Under the pieces are notes generated by a model. The model was not told the DNA's origin, did no database searches, and was given only the letters and a program-made list of their open reading frames with translations. Positions 1 through 10,400 of a DNA stretch of 56,878 nt are shown here, piece by piece. Source of the DNA: Saksenaea vasiformis B4078. Lineage: Eukaryota; Mucoromycota; Mucoromycetes; Mucorales; Saksenaeaceae. Both the position numbers and the translations under genes were made by a program. The stretch is from the NCBI GenBank assembly GCA_000697055.1, contig JNDT01001285.1, positions 1-56,878 of the forward strand, read 5' to 3'. How positions within the stretch are numbered: position 1 is the stretch's first letter; every line of letters starts with the position of its first letter.

Positions 1-438
1 TTTTCAACTCTAAAAATTATACATTAGAAAAGTTCATGCGTGAATAAGATATCGCCAATGGTCTTTCGGTATTGGTCAAATAAACAAAGCTTTACCTGAT
101 GGAGGCCGCTGCACAATTATGTGGATTGTTTCCTCCTGAAGCTCTTGGGGGAACACTTTTGAAAGACGGGTTACCGGGGCTAGCTTCGTTTTGTCATTCA
201 CGCTGTCGATCATCAAAGGTGACTCGTCGTCACTGTATGGAATCGACACACGCCAGAGCGTGAGGTCGTTCGCAGCAATGTCGTCGAATTTGGGAGACTT
301 TTTTATCTTGATTGCGTCTTTGAGATCACCGACCGTTGCTGTCGGTTCAATCTTAACGGGAAATGCCCCCGATAAGGGTTCACCATCGACGACGCAGAAC
401 GGGTTCAATAGAGTACCGATAGAGGAAGAATGGGACAT
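1..438 (-). CDS. Crinkler-type (CRN) ubiquitin-like header protein, partial gene
   Basis: Exon 1 runs from 438 to 96 and starts MSHSSS. The roughly 110-residue N-terminal domain reads like the ubiquitin-like header of CRN/CR effectors in Mucoromycota, Glomeromycota and chytrids: a hydrophobic opening strand (LNPFCVVDGEP), the GDLKDAIK helix, the LTLWRVSIP strand, and a closing IHIIVQRPP. An intron is visible from 95 to 10 (GTAAAG donor, CTAAT branch, TTTTTAG acceptor). Exon 2 begins at position 9 and leaves the window, so the C-terminal domain that would define function is unseen. Known for the family: headers precede nuclease, kinase or NTPase-like C-terminal domains and the proteins act in the nucleus. 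The header call rests on strand pattern, not on a catalytic motif. Confidence 0.7.
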
Positions 439-701
439 TGATCAGTGGTTTACACTGTGTGGGTATAAGTGTGAAAGCGAATGTCAAACTACTGCGTGAC
501 AATGGGCGGATTGAGATTGCGGGATTTCCTTTGGACACGCAGATTCACGTGATATATCACGTGTATCTAAGTATAAATATGTGCAATTTTTATTGATATT
601 CATTCTAAGAATATTCTGCTAACAATAATAATTACAATGATAATAATGACGGTGATAGGTTTTAATTTATATTTTCGCTAAATAAGCCAATCCATTGATC
701 A
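439..701. other. AT-rich spacer upstream of the CRN header gene
   Basis: This spacer separates the CRN header gene from the OTU fragment. It is AT-rich from about 540 to 700. It would hold the CRN promoter, but I see no clear TATA element, repeat or RNA gene. Confidence 0.5.
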
Positions 702-1496
702 TCAATTCCATGCATAATGATGTTGTTGATTGATCTGTAGCCAGGAATATCTCTGAATACTCGACTTCAAGTTTACAAGTACAATATGATTTCCATTGAC
801 AAACTGTAGCACAATTGGTAATCCAACGGGAAGGAACATCTGTGCATCTTTCCCTCTTCCAGTATAGACCACTACTGGCGTGTTAAATGTATCAGCAGCT
901 AATTGTGCACAGTCAGGTACAAGAAACCAGTATTCTGGCAAGAGTGGTGACTGTTGACATTCAAGGATTCGTAACAAAGCAGCCGTGTCATAGGAAAATA
1001 CAGATTGGTAAACGTCCGAGTGAGCACGAAGACGACTGCACATTGCGAGCTTGACAAGTTTCCACTGTTCTTCATTTTGCAAAATGCATTTTGCAAGTGC
1101 TCTGAAACCACATTTGCCGTCTGCATGTGGATTATATACAGATTCAACGACGTTTGATGGAATTAATGAATCGATTTTGATACCATTAATCCATTGACCA
1201 ACTGTTGACTGCAAAACATTCTTCCTAAAAATCTTGTAAGTATTGGCAAGATATGTGTATTAACATTACTTTATCTCAGCGTTAGTAGATAGCTCTTTTA
1301 CAATCAATCTGATCTTTGGTGTTGCCACTGTTGCTGTGTTCTTTTTGTTGAGTTTTTGTCGTTTTGCAGTCTGTTTTTCTTTGTCTTCTAATTTTTTCTG
1401 AAAGATTTCGACAGCTGTTGCTCCTCTTTTTGGAGGATGGTCGTGTCTCGTCGGAACGTCCAAAAGTTTAGTAAATGCTGCACGTTCGCACATCAC
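702..1496 (-). CDS. OTU-like cysteine protease fragment, transposon-type
   Basis: Two exons join in frame. Exon 1 is 1496-1270, Lys/Gln-rich and basic. The intron is 1269-1225 (GTAATG..TTTTTAG), and exon 2 is 1224-702. Exon 2 carries the OTU signature DGKCGFRALA, with the expected catalytic Asp and Cys, and a downstream NGNHIVLVN that fits the catalytic His strand. OTU proteases remove ubiquitin-like modifiers. In Mucoromycota such domains often sit at the C-terminus of MULE-family transposase ORFs, so this is probably the tail of a second MULE type joined to the left inverted-repeat arm at 1701. No transposase catalytic region is attached in frame upstream. It could instead be a stand-alone gene. 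Confidence 0.55.
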
Positions 1497-1706
1497 ACGT
1501 CGTTTCTTTCAAACGACCCCCTTCTAAATAAAAATAAGTGCGTCCTCTTTAGAAGCGTTTATGCTATCGTACAGCGGCGATCATTTCAATCAATCATATT
1601 TCTTAGAACGTCGGCGGCCGCTCAGACATTGCATATTTACTCGTCATCTTTTAATTCGGAAAACAATTTCATATCTATGAAACTTCTGAACATCCGCCTC
1701 AGTTGG

Positions 1707-2455
1707 AATTGATAAAATGCCTATGACACATCGAACCCATTCACGACGAATCGATCATCTTTCGAAGGTGGTGTAAAAGACAGCTGTGAATCAATAACAT
1801 TCACTTCTTCATGATCATTGTTTACTTCAGTCGCCTGTCGCGGTCGTTGAACCGGCAGCGATTGTCCCGATGGTTCAGCAATGTCTTCTTCTCTCCAGCG
1901 TCGCTTTGAAATCCGCTTGCTATTTTCGACGACGTATGTGCATAAAACAGAGAAACATAAGTTGTGAGCTGCATAAGGTCCCCTTTTGTCTAGAGAGGTA
2001 GTGATTACCTAGGCTGTGCAACAGTAGTGTTCCCGCTATTGATATTTTCGATATGCTGCACTTCGCCAATACTGACACTGCTATGCGGAGTAGACGTTGA
2101 TGACTGAGAGGTACTACCGGCCTTATGCTTAGAAGCCAAATCTTCCCAAGTCGATTTAATGTCAGGTAGATACTTCTAATTGATAGAATGAAGAAGGGTG
2201 ATAAGCGGTACAAAAACAAATATATACATGATTGAATCAAGATCTTACTTTCCACTGTTTCAAGAACAAATCTGCGCGTGCCTTTGCAATATCGGAGAAA
2301 TCTGTTGAGTTGATCACCGCTTTGAAATGATTATTTATGGCAGATAGTAGTTTCTCATAAGTATCAACATCGGTGTTTTATATTAGCTGTTTGACAAGCT
2401 CAACTAGAGTCCAGTTCTTTGGTTCTTTATCATAAAAGTAAGACAGGAATGGCAT
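1707..2455 (-). pseudogene. 5' fragment of a nuclease-like gene (paralogue of 19937-22211)
   Basis: The start (ATG at 2455) and the first three exons match the intact gene at 19937, including the same two intron positions and the Ser/Thr-rich linker. The copy is dead. One codon is TAA where the paralogue has GAA, and a TGG is now TAG near the end. At 1701 the sequence switches to unrelated DNA leading into the OTU fragment, so the nuclease-like C-terminal half is missing. The helical N-terminal domain has no known function. Confidence 0.75.
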
Positions 2456-3060
2456 TGTCGCTGAAAAAGATTAAAGCTTCGTCTGAGTAAGCCTGATTTC
2501 ACTGTCAACAGACATCTTTTTGAAATGGCGACATTAGCTCTGCCTTGGGTTATGACATAGTTTGTCCGAGCTACGTACGTGCAACAGATTAGCGCAAGTT
2601 TATTGTTTGTGTAAGATGTTGTTATTAAGACTCACTCTTATCCTTGGTGACTCATATAATCTTGAAAGAAATGGCCAGATTAACTTTTCCAGTACCGTTT
2701 GACTTCCGCTTGAGCAAGATATAGCATATTGGTCTGCATGTTTCAGGAGGCTCATTTCGAAATGGCGAAAACAGTGTTTCCAGCCGTTTCAGAATAGACA
2801 GCTACTACCCTGTTGTATCAGTCTGCCACAATTTGTGGGCGATCAATCGAATCAAACCAGTGGCTGCTTGGCGGGACTAAATCAACGTCTCGTGTATCAC
2901 GCCTGACAAAAGATGCTCAGTTTCCAATGGATTAAGCAAGAAGAATTGACTCGAGCAAAAACCATTTTTAAGCACGGATGGTACTTCAAGCTGCCGCTTC
3001 CCAGCACAATTATCATATTAGGTACCCTCTGAACAAAAAGTTTTTGCCCGAGAGCCAATT

Positions 3061-5183
3061 TATGGCCTGTGCTCTACAGCACTCCACAAATTAAATATGA
3101 ATGTGCACCTATATACAACATATATTTACCGTCATCTCTTCATTGGAACCGATGCGTCATCTTCGTCTTACAACTGACAATGAGATGGTGCCAGATATTT
3201 GTGAAAGAATATGCTTGCAAGGTAAGTCGTAGAGCAATCTTATTGTACAAAGGCTTCCTTTTTGTAGATGGTCGGTTCTTTGGTTGTCTTAATCTCCACA
3301 ATGTCTTTGAATACCTAGCTGAAAGTGAACGAAGACACCTTCTGCACAATTCCGGATATCTTTTGTTAAGCATCCGCTTGTTTAAAGCAATCTGTATGAA
3401 AGGCACTCTATTGTAGATATACGCTCGCGTTCCTCATCCTAAAAGTTATTGAGTATAAAATCTCTAGCGACGTTCTTTTAGAGAGTTAGACTTACCCCTT
3501 CTTTAGGCCATCTATCGATCTTATCTGTAGCAATCTTGATTGAACTCGACGAAGAACGTGCTGAATGCTTCAAAGATGAATGAGAGCTCTCAGCTCTATT
3601 GGTGGATCTATTGCCAAAGTGCACATACTTGAGTATATGATAGCAAGTCCAATGCTTTGCTTTTTTCATCATTCTGAATCCCAGAATATCCAGATCAAAG
3701 TGACCCTTACAGTGAGTATGCATATCAAAAGGCTCTGCAACATGCACATACGTACCAATATGTCCGGTCGTCTTTTTAGATTTTATGGTTGTTTTAACTA
3801 ACAACATTAAGTCAATCACATCAACATCAGATCTTTGGGTGGTTCTGAAATGACAAACTTCTATGCAGTACGAATCAATAGACTAAACTCGATGCCCTTA
3901 AAATGTCCTTTAACGTACGTCTATCTGAACCTTGCTCTTAGTGTTTTTTTCTTAGAAGTTGTCTTATAAACTCCATCTTTAAGGAAGTACTCCTTCATCT
4001 CGTTCACCGCCGTTTCCATATCTTCTTTCGTTTCAGCCGTGTAAGCGATATTCTAAAATATTGCTTCGATATCCAGCTTCACGAGCCTTCTTTTGAGGAT
4101 ATCTCTCTCGGGAACTCCACTCATTAAATTTTTAACACAGTTTCGTTGCAGATGTACATAACAGAGTATGTTACGGGAACTTGGAAACATAGATGAGATA
4201 CTGGAGCGACGGGCTTTCTCATTACCTGGAACGATTACAGAAGGAAGAGAGATCTTGACTTTAAGGGATGCTGCTAGACCGTGTGCTTTAAGCACGTAAA
4301 CACCTGCTCGTAGCAATAAGTCTGCTTTTCTCGGATCCGAACTCCAGCAATCTCGTATGTAGCTAAGGCATCGTGCCCCTTAGACTTTACATTGCTTGTG
4401 CCTAGTATATTGACAAACACGAGCTTGTGAGCGGTAAGTTTATAAGTTGTATCGATAATAAGTCTCTCAGGCATGTTTCTCGCCTTAATGGCCGCCTCCT
4501 TGTGACAGAACACATATTGATCTCGTTGTCTTCTGTCACAGTATAATTGACTATACTCTCTTTGTTGCGATCCAATGATATAATCGAATATTTTTTTTTT
4601 TCATATACACACTTAAATAGAGTGTAGTAGAGGTTCTCAAAGTCTTAGGTTATATTGGTGATGTTTTCTGCCTTCAAAATTGTGTAACTGCTTCAGCATT
4701 TAAGCATTCATGGAAAAGTTCTTTGATATTGGTTTCTACTTCTTCGGGCTGAACTCTATACTTTGCATAGATACCTCTTCTCTTAGGGATCGCGTGATTG
4801 CACTTAGCTTCCCATTGTTGGATATATCAACCATCAATCTTGCTAGGCCCATCTTTAATAAAGCTGCCACAGCCGGTCTTCTGACTATTTTCAATCCTTC
4901 TTTACCCTTCGGTCTCGTCCTGCAAAGGCTGCTGGATACGGTAGGTACCAGCGTGTTTAAAGTCAGCACAAGAGCATACTCGTTTGCGCTTTTGGTGCTG
5001 AAAACGATGTTGTGTTCAGCCTCAAAAGCTTTGACGGCTGAACGAACTTCTTCTTTTAAGTACATCCTATTTCTAACAATGCAGTTTTTTTGTAACTCGA
5101 GCTAATGCCGAGAATTCGGTAGTATGATGTTCGTCCATTTCATTGGTATTGAATTTGAGTAGTTGCTTTTGCGTGATGCTCAT
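3061..5183 (-). pseudogene. MULE-type transposase, degenerate copy 1
   Basis: Read from 5183 down, the fragments give the usual order for Mutator-like transposases with a FAR1-like head. First comes a Lys-rich DNA-binding segment with KNSQKTGC-like and NHAI motifs. Then comes the catalytic region with IIDTTYKLTAHKLVFVNILG (first Asp) and a CYVHLQRN segment. A C-terminal part follows with the NRSTNRAESSHSSLK motif. The frame is broken by several stops and frame switches, so no functional transposase can be made. Two of the stops (after ETEG and at the Gly-Gly before YIQQWEAK) are identical in copy 2. MULE transposases cut and paste DNA through a DDE site. Terminal inverted repeats typical of MULEs were not identified. 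Confidence 0.75.
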
Positions 5184-5424
5184 TTTGAAGGTAATCAGGG
5201 GAAAGGTTTTTGACAGCTTTTAAGTGATAAAAAGTTCAGGTACATGTAGCTAATTTGTTGTATCCAAATTCAAGTGTAGGAACACGAAAATAAGCGAGAC
5301 TCAAGAAAGGATTGTTTTATTAAAATGATCATTGTATTGTTTAAATAATTCACGGTGCGTGCGAGTAGCAGCGGGACAGAGGAGTTTAGAGATATCTTTA
5401 GATGATCCTTTATCAGATCGGGAT

Positions 5425-5611
5425 CACTATGTTTATCCTGATTATTGTATATTCTGTGTCCACTGGCATCTCAGCAACAGATAGATAGGCATAAGACATG
5501 TCTAGAACTGCGTTCTAATAAAGTTATTATCTTCAGCACCTTTTTGTCGTGTTTAAACATATTGTTCTAATCATTGTGTAGTAATGTAACTATGTCGGAT
5601 ACGACATAATT
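5425..5611 (+). promoter_or_regulatory. Leader shared with Fanzor-type gene 2, at the MULE inner end
   Basis: This stretch matches 27432-27617, the 5' leader of the Fanzor-type gene at 27608. The match covers TGTTTATCCTG, the CTCAGCAACAGATAG block, TAATAAAGT, and the start codon with its first five codons (ATGTCGGATACGACA). Here the next codon is TAA and the coding similarity ends. It lies about 240 bp upstream of the MULE start, pointing the opposite way. It is therefore either a divergent promoter that once served both genes or a remnant of a Fanzor gene carried beside the transposase. Confidence 0.6.
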
Positions 5612-5675
5612 GATTTCTAGTGCATTTTCTAGCGCATGTAGTGTTGGCCATAAATACCATAAAAGAAAATGCTTA

Positions 5676-7906
5676 CAGTAGGCCCCCGCTAAAATCAAGT
5701 CCTTGGTTCCTTGCAAATTATTTGAATATCACGGGGGTTGACCTTGCTGAGGATGTGTGACAAAGTCATCTGAGTATGAACTAGGCTGTGAGTCATGAGG
5801 TACTCATACAGACACCATCAAGAGCAGCTCTTACATACAATAATGAGTCATTATATAGCAACCTTTTACAGTTTTATGAAGATTGCGTAGTTATCAGTCA
5901 TAATTAGCGACTTTGTTAATGAAATATAAATAAATACAGCGATCGACAACTATGTCTATCATCACTTTCCGCAATGCCGCCAAAGAACATAGCTATGACC
6001 AGTGAACAACGCAACTCGATATGCATAAAAAAAATAGAAAAGCCCCAGATGACACTCTCAGAACTCTCGGTTTGGGCGAAGAACCAATTTGGTTTTTCAA
6101 AGGAACCCGACATAACGACAATTTCAAAAATCTTGAAACGGAAGCGTAATGGTTCGCCAGAACCTGTAAACAAATCCTATAAAAGACGAAAGGATTGTGC
6201 TAATCCGGTAAGCAGCTTATATAGGTTTAAATTTATCATTATTTATTGTAAAGTATAGAAACTTGAAGAGTCACTTGTTCTGTGGATCCAGACAGCAGAA
6301 CAAAGTAACCTACAGACAAAGTGGGATATGATTAAACTTGCCGCTAAAAAGATCGCCGACCGATTGAATATTCCAGAAGATGAGCGTATCAAATTTTCAA
6401 ACGGTTGGCAGCAACGATTTCAGAAAAGACGCGGCATTCGTATGTATCGCGTCCACGGAGAGCAAGCTGAGGCTGACACAGAGGCGATCAGCAACTCAAT
6501 TGACGAAATCCGAGCAAAAGCGAAAACGTATAATCCCCGGGACGTGTATAACATGGATGAAACCGCCCTATTCTACCGAAATCCACCGCAGACAACTATC
6601 TCGTTGCATGCAATAAATGGTGTCAAGAAAGACAAGACCCGATTGACAATTGCTCTTACTGTTAATGCTGATGGGAGTCACATCTACCGCCCATTAATCA
6701 TTGGAGATGCGGCACAACCACGCTCATTCAAGAAAAAGACAGGTATATATTACTTACACTGGCTATATTTCTGGCAAAAGGGACTTATCTTAATCATAGC
6801 AACGGAGCTTGGATATAGATCATATTATCACAATTCAACTGCATGGATGACCAAGAAAATTTCCGAGATTACTTGAGAGAATTTGACTTTGCAATGAAGG
6901 CTAAAGGTCGAAAAGTCTTGCTTCTACTTGACAACTTCTCAGGACACGTAGTTGACTATAAACCCACCAATGTTGAGTTGCTATACTTGCCCCCAAATAT
7001 AACGTCAAAGCTGTAGCCACTTGATCAAGGCATTATCCGAACATTTAAAGCCCATTATCGGTATGCGATCTAAGCCCGCTTAGGTTTCCGCAGAAAGCTA
7101 ATATTACATCTTTATAGCAACTTGCAGTATGAATTGGCATATCGAGAGATCACTCTGCGGAGCAGAGGAACAACGGTACTGCAGAAAGTCTTCCAAGTCA
7201 GTCAATTACAAGCTATGCGATGGATACGACTTTCGCTTGAGAAGATGAAACAGAAGCCTGAAACAATTCGAAATTGCTGGCGTAAAACGGGCATAATGGA
7301 CGGCCCTGTCCTTGCGAACGAGACAACATCCGAATCCGACGAGCTTTTGACGAGTATGAACAGCCATCTCCAGATTATCAATGGAACAACGATGACAGAT
7401 TCCGAGTTTGATAATAGCTGCCGAGAGGAAGATGAGACTGTCCACCCAAGCACCGAGGATGACATATTTGCTGTTATGGAGCAGGACAACGTGCAAGAAG
7501 AAAATGAGGAAGACAATGTGCTTGAAGTTATGGAAGAAAGACCAACTTTCTCATTAAGAGACCAGCTATTACATATTGACACTGTGATTGATTTCCTTGA
7601 CGAAGAAAAGCATGGAAGTGTTGTGGATGATCTCCGAAAAATATGAGATGGATTGCGAGACCAATGCATCATGAGACAAACGTCTATTACGTCGTATTTT
7701 GCAGGCAATCGACCAACATCGAGTGGTTTAGAAGCAATAAATTCCTCCCCCCCCCCGATAGCGGGTTCAACCCTCTTTATAAACTTGAACTTGATTTTAC
7801 TGAGGATTTGAAAATCTACACTATGTTTTCTGGCCGTTCCCGCGAAATTTCTTGAAAAGAACGGGGTTTGAAATTAGAGGGTTTTGATTTTACCGGGGGC
7901 CTACAG
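5676..7906 (+). mobile_element. pogo/Tigger-type (Tc1-mariner superfamily) DNA transposon
   Basis: The 2231-bp element is bounded by inverted repeats that begin CAGTAGGCCCCCG at 5676 and end with the reverse complement of CTGTAGGCCCCCG at 7906. They match over about 23 bp with two mismatches. The flanking TA at 5674-5675 and 7907-7908 is the target duplication expected of this superfamily. It encodes a CENP-B/Tigger-like transposase on the plus strand, now carrying stops. It inserted at the exact inner end of the left inverted-repeat arm, between that arm and the Fanzor-like relic. Confidence 0.88.
5974..7646 (+). pseudogene. pogo/Tigger-like transposase (CENP-B HTH + DDE_1), broken
   Basis: Exon 1 (from 5974) starts MPPKNIAMTS and carries an HTH_psq-type domain. 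An intron GTAAGC..TATAG (about 6207-6257) joins in frame to a second helix-turn-helix (WQQRFQKRRGIRMYR, CENP-B/Tc5 type). The DDE_1 core follows: first Asp in YNMDETALFYR, second in KVLLLLDNFSGH, third in PLDQGII. An acidic C-terminal tail (7320-7646) is usual for pogo proteins. Defects include TAG at 7014 just before PLDQGII, where family members have Gln, TAA at 7071, and unresolved sequence around 6740-6850 that may be an intron or frameshift. It would cut and paste its own element at TA sites. Confidence 0.82.
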
Positions 7907-7908
7907 TA

Positions 7909-9474
7909 AGGCAAAAAAATCCGATTCAGTTGCCGAAGAGGTTTACTCGCAGCCTCCCAGCGAAGGAATGGTGTGCCATTCAAGATTTCGTACAATCGAC
8001 CATATCGGCTATCGATAATAACAACTTCCGCCCTCTCAAATATACAGACCCTTGAGGCTGTCGGCGTTTCACATTTCTTCCAGTTTACTCATTTCAATGT
8101 CGACATACTACTGTCGATTTCTAAGCGTTGGGAAAATTGCTGACGATGAGCCATATTGCACACGATGGCCCTGTGCCAACAGCAACAGAGGCAAGGAAAA
8201 TTTACTTTGAACTGTTCAATATGAAGAAAATCGGGTACCGAAACTTTGAAAGTCTGGAAACCGACAAGTCGGTATTTTGGTAAGGGTATGAAGCATTACG
8301 ACTGCCCTTTTAAACTTCTCTTCAGGGATAAAATAAGAACGGATGGGGTAGACGTGGAATTTATCTTCAAACGTCCCAAACGTGAATCCTCTTCAAAGCC
8401 TTTGACACCGGCAGATCTGGAATGCCTTGCGCAAAATGCTTGCATCTGGGGAGTCGACCCAGGTGTCACTGATACTTTCGTGGCTGTGGACGGCGATGGG
8501 ACGGAGTCTCATCGGACTCGCAGAACAAATACTGTTGAGTATTACGACGTGTGTGAGTACAACAACGCATCTCGCTTGCGAAAAAAAAGTACAGACAGAG
8601 AACCTGAAGTCAAAAAGATCATTGATGATATACCGACTTTGAAGTCTACCACTGTGAGCGTGTTGTTGGAATCGTTGCAATACCGTTTTTGGTATCATTC
8701 AATGATAACGAACTTTTATGATAAAGAGCTTCGGTGAGAGTCTTTACGTGTCTAATTTGCTCCTAACATGGGTTTAGATTCAACCGACTCAAGTGGAAAT
8801 CCTATATCCAAAGGCAGAAGGATACAACGGAAATCGCGAAGCGACTCCTATCTGGGAGTAATAATTATAACCGAAAGACAAACAAACCAAAGCATGGACA
8901 ATCGAAGAACAAGTCTAAAGCCAAAGAAAAATGGAGACGCCTCAATAGCTATGACCAGATCGATGAATCACAACGCCCCATTATAATCGCTTTTGGAAAT
9001 GGTACCGCCTATTCATCAATGAAAGGAAAAATAAGTCATCAGCAAGAACAATAAGAAACAGGCTGTATTACCTGGCAAAGCAGCGACGAGTACGTCAATG
9101 TACCTAGAGAACATCTTAATTCAATGCCATAAATATAGGTAACGACCCGAGTGGTGATGATCGATGAATATTTGACGTCCCAGATTTTCCCGGTGTGTCA
9201 CAAAAAGGATTTGAAGAAGCAAAGAGAAAAGCAAGACAAACACGGTAGCGACGGTGCAGAGCTGCATGCCATATTAAAGTGCAGCGTTTGCGGTGTGCGA
9301 TGGAACCGTGATGTGTTAGGAGCCAAAAACATTCGGCGTACTTTCTTTCATATGATGCAAAACAACAATGAACGTCCTCCCGAATTTCAATGGCCAAAAA
9401 CACTTGATATAGGAGACAGTAATACTTCCATGTATAGTAACGCTTTGTACTGCAACTGCAACTTGTTAGTGTGA
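7909..9474 (+). pseudogene. Fanzor-like RNA-guided nuclease (eukaryotic TnpB), copy 1
   Basis: Three introns restore one long frame: 8280-8325 (GTAAGG..TTCAG), 8734-8777 (GTGAGA..CTAAC..TTTAG) and 9090-9138 (GTACGT..ATATAG). The reading then shows the RuvC-I motif WGVDPGVTDTFVAVD, a basic helical insert, PIIIAFGNGTAYSS, the glutamate segment VVMIDEYLTSQ, a zinc-ribbon remnant (PVCH..LKCSVC), and RuvC-III WNRDVLGAKNI. These are the hallmarks of Fanzor proteins, which cut DNA guided by an omega RNA. Defects: TGA at 8053, TAA at 8122, a one-base frameshift in an A run near 9026, and Phe in place of the first zinc-ribbon Cys. The 5' end is missing where the pogo element begins. A sequencing error at the A run is possible. 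Confidence 0.82.
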
Positions 9475-9608
9475 TAAAACGAATAATGCAAACTTCATTC
9501 CCAGACAACGCAAATCAAATGTCATTGGTCAGTGCAAAATCCAGTGTCCGCAATGTGGGTCACAACTTTCAAAAATTTTCCGTTAACACTTTCAATTTCT
9601 GTGGTTTT

Positions 9609-10400
9609 TGTTCTCACCAGCAGTCGGCGAAGCTTCATTGAGGTGGTGGTTTATTCGATGGGCTCGGGGGTTGGTTAGACATGGTTGTACGGTCAGCAAA
9701 TACGACTCCCCTAACCTCTGTTGGGAACGACAGCCCCAAACAGTTGTTGAAGTAGTGGTTATTGTTGCTCTACGATGATAATCATCCAACTGTTAGTAGA
9801 CGTCCTTGTTGCAAAGGAAACCGTTTAAACTTCCGCGTTTCTGAAGATGACCAACTTCGCTGATTGTCGACATGGAAGGAGAGAGGTGCGTGTGATGGTT
9901 GGTCGTTTGATGACTAGACTATCGTACATCTTGTTGGTTTTGACGAGTCTCTCTTTGGTGAGAGCAGCATGCTCTTTTATCCTGCCTTTTGGTGCTGAAA
10001 CACTTGGCAATTCGGATAGTTATGCGTTTGGCTGGTATATCTTATTTTGTTCTCACCAGCAGTCGGCGAAGCTTCATTGAGGTGGTGGTTTATTCGGTGG
10101 GCTCGGGGGTTGGTTAGACATGGTTGTACGGTCAGCAAATACGACTCCCCTAACCTCTGTTGGGAACGACAGCCCCAAACAGTTGTTGAAGTAGTGGTTA
10201 TTGTTGTTCTACGATGATAATCATCCAACTGTTAGTAGACGTCCTTGTTGCAAAGGAAACCGTTTAAACTTCCGCGTTTCTGAAGATGACCAACTTCGCT
10301 GATTGTCGATATGGAAGGAGAGAGGTGCGTGTGATGGTTGGTCGTTTGATGACTAGACTATCGTACATCTTGTTGGTTTCGACGAGTCTCTCTTTGGTGA
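9609..10400. repeat. Tandem duplication, 353-bp unit at 439-bp period
   Basis: Segments 9609-9961 and 10048-10400 are nearly identical, separated by 86 bp of unrelated sequence. Only scattered substitutions are visible, so the duplication is recent. Small open frames occur on both strands but change arbitrarily at the unit edges and show no domain. The repeat is best read as non-coding. Confidence 0.85.

Larger units (their letters stand above)
1701..5675 (-). repeat. Left arm of a ~4-kb inverted repeat (MULE plus nuclease-like 5' end)
   Basis: Read on the minus strand, this arm is collinear with 12223-20688 on the plus strand once the CACTA insertion there is removed (3975 bp against about 3948 bp). 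Homology is visible base by base across the MULE transposase, the spacer after it, and the first three exons of a nuclease-like gene. It stops abruptly at 1701 (AATTCCAACT on the minus strand) and at 5675 (GCTTA). Both arms share the same in-frame stops in the transposase. They therefore descend from a copy that was already defective, or one was duplicated from the other. The arms enclose about 6.5 kb. Confidence 0.85.

Noticed and set aside
1701..5675. Classical MULE long terminal inverted repeats with 9-bp duplication
   Set aside because: I compared the arm ends and found no matching termini or flanking duplication, so element borders are not claimed.
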